Shown piece by piece: positions 6,243 to 6,944 of a DNA stretch of 6,944 bases. The notes beneath the pieces were generated by a model that saw only the letters and a program-made list of their open reading frames with translations, searched no databases and was not told the origin of the DNA. The stretch covers positions 1 through 6,944 of the forward strand of contig JAMPYD010000103.1 of NCBI GenBank assembly GCA_023700845.1, read 5' to 3'. Every line of letters starts with the position of its first letter. Position 1 is the stretch's first letter. A program made the translations under genes and the position numbers. The stretch is from Elusimicrobiota bacterium (GTDB lineage Bacteria > Elusimicrobiota > Elusimicrobia > UBA1565 > UBA9628).

Positions 6243-6944
6243 TGTTCCGCTCGCCCGTCTGGCTCGCCGCGGGTCTCCTCCTGCTCCCCGCCGCCTGGGC
6301 GCTCCTCCGCTGGGCCGAGCTCGGCCGCCGACGCGTGACCGAGGCGATGGGGGCCTCGGCCGTCCTGGCGAGAACCATCGCCGGGGCGCGTCCGAACCTG
6401 TCCGGCCTGCGCCTGGCCGCCGTCGCCCTCCTTCTGATCGCGCTCGCGGGGCCGCAGTTCGGCGTCGAGCTCGTCGAGACGCGCTCCGACGCGCGCCAGG
6501 CGGTGATCGCGATGGACGTCTCGCTGTCGATGCTCACGCCGGACGTGAAGCCGAACCGACTCGAGCGCGCGAAGGCCTCCCTCGCCCTGCTCATCGACCA
6601 GCTGCGCGGCGAGCGCATCGGCGTCGTCGCGTTCGCGGGAGAAGCGCTCACCGTCTGCCCGCTCACGCAGGACGCCGACGCGGCCAAGCAGCTGCTCGGC
6701 GCGCTCGACGTCGGCGCCGTGCCCACGCCCGGAACGGCGGTCGGCGGCGCGCTGCGCACCGCCGTCGCGATGCTCGGCCGCTACCCGGGAGGCAAGGCCG
6801 TGATCCTCCTCACCGACGGAGAGGATCACAAATCCGACCCGCTCGGAGCCGCGCGCGAGGCCGCCGCCGCCGGCGTGCGCGTCTACGCCGTCGGCATCGG
6901 AACGCCGGACGGGGAGCCGATCCCGGGCGCGAGCGGCGCGTACC
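6242..6944 (+). CDS. batB: BatB-type vWA membrane protein, 3' end beyond window
   Basis: This reading frame starts with ATG at 6242, one base inside the batA stop, and stays open to the right edge, giving 234 visible residues. AGGTGG at 6231-6236 can serve as its ribosome site. Two hydrophobic segments (about 7-22 and 57-70) flank a basic loop, and A-G-P-Q-F-G follows the second helix, as is usual in BatB. The vWA domain has an intact MIDAS site: D-V-S-L-S (Asp92, Ser94, Ser96), Thr165 in P-G-T-A-V-G-G-A-L, and Asp192 in L-L-T-D-G-E-D-H. The K-P-N-R-L-E-R-A-K block after the first motif is typical. The sequence ends near the metal-site-distal strand (Y-A-V-G-I-G), so the last part of the vWA domain and any third helix or TPR extension are missing. 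It is a paralogue of BatA and its likely complex partner. Confidence 0.93.
   Translation, partial: MFRSPVWLAAGLLLLPAAWALLRWAELGRRRVTEAMGASAVLARTIAGARPNLSGLRLAAVALLLIALAGPQFGVELVETRSDARQAVIAMDVSLSMLTPDVKPNRLERAKASLALLIDQLRGERIGVVAFAGEALTVCPLTQDADAAKQLLGALDVGAVPTPGTAVGGALRTAVAMLGRYPGGKAVILLTDGEDHKSDPLGAAREAAAAGVRVYAVGIGTPDGEPIPGASGAY

Noticed and set aside
6515..6535. Leu instead of Gly in the BatB D-x-S-x-S motif (and in BatA) as a broken metal site
   Set aside because: The metal-coordinating Asp and both Ser are present, and D-V-S-L-S-M is a common form in Bat proteins, so there is no sign of loss of function.
5232..6829. Two long minus-strand open frames opposite batA and batB
   Set aside because: They lack family motifs, and the plus strand has complete vWA proteins there, so these are composition shadows.

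Overview
The window is a dense, high-GC, entirely plus-strand stretch of bacterial chromosome, roughly 70% GC as estimated by eye. It has almost no intergenic space and holds no RNA genes, mobile elements or CRISPR. The core is a MoxR/Bat ('Bacteroides aerotolerance'-type) gene cluster: a MoxR AAA+ ATPase, a DUF58 protein, a compact BatD-like membrane protein, and two membrane-anchored von Willebrand factor A (vWA) proteins of the BatA and BatB type. Exported and inner-membrane proteins, good Shine-Dalgarno sites and stop-start overlaps point to a Gram-negative-type bacterium. The lineage cannot be fixed from sequence alone. A high-GC member of a poorly cultured phylum such as Elusimicrobiota would fit, but that is a guess.

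Layout: (1) positions 1-416 hold the 3' part of a small tandem-ACT-domain protein whose true start lies just left of the window. (2) Positions 417-435 are a short AT-rich gap with a -10-like hexamer and a small inverted repeat. (3) Positions 436-1290 encode a YafJ-type class II glutamine amidotransferase. (4) Positions 1287-2493 hold two tandem, clearly paralogous proteins, each made of an N-terminal membrane anchor, a proline tract, four HEAT repeats and a charged or Ala-rich tail. (5) Positions 2526-6944 hold moxR, the DUF58 gene, the batD-like gene, batA and batB, the last cut by the right edge.

From 436 onward every gene follows the previous one by at most 32 nt, and most junctions overlap (ATGA, GTGA or TGATG). 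The whole set therefore looks co-transcribed and translationally coupled. By analogy with known MoxR-vWA systems, MoxR would be a chaperone-like ATPase in the cytoplasm. DUF58 would be its cytoplasmic MIDAS-containing partner, and the BatA/BatB/BatD-like proteins would form an inner-membrane complex. The least familiar part is the pair of membrane-anchored HEAT proteins, together with the amidotransferase, ahead of moxR. Known Bat operons often carry TPR-repeat proteins, so the HEAT pair may be a different helical-repeat scaffold in an equivalent role. That is an inference from gene order.
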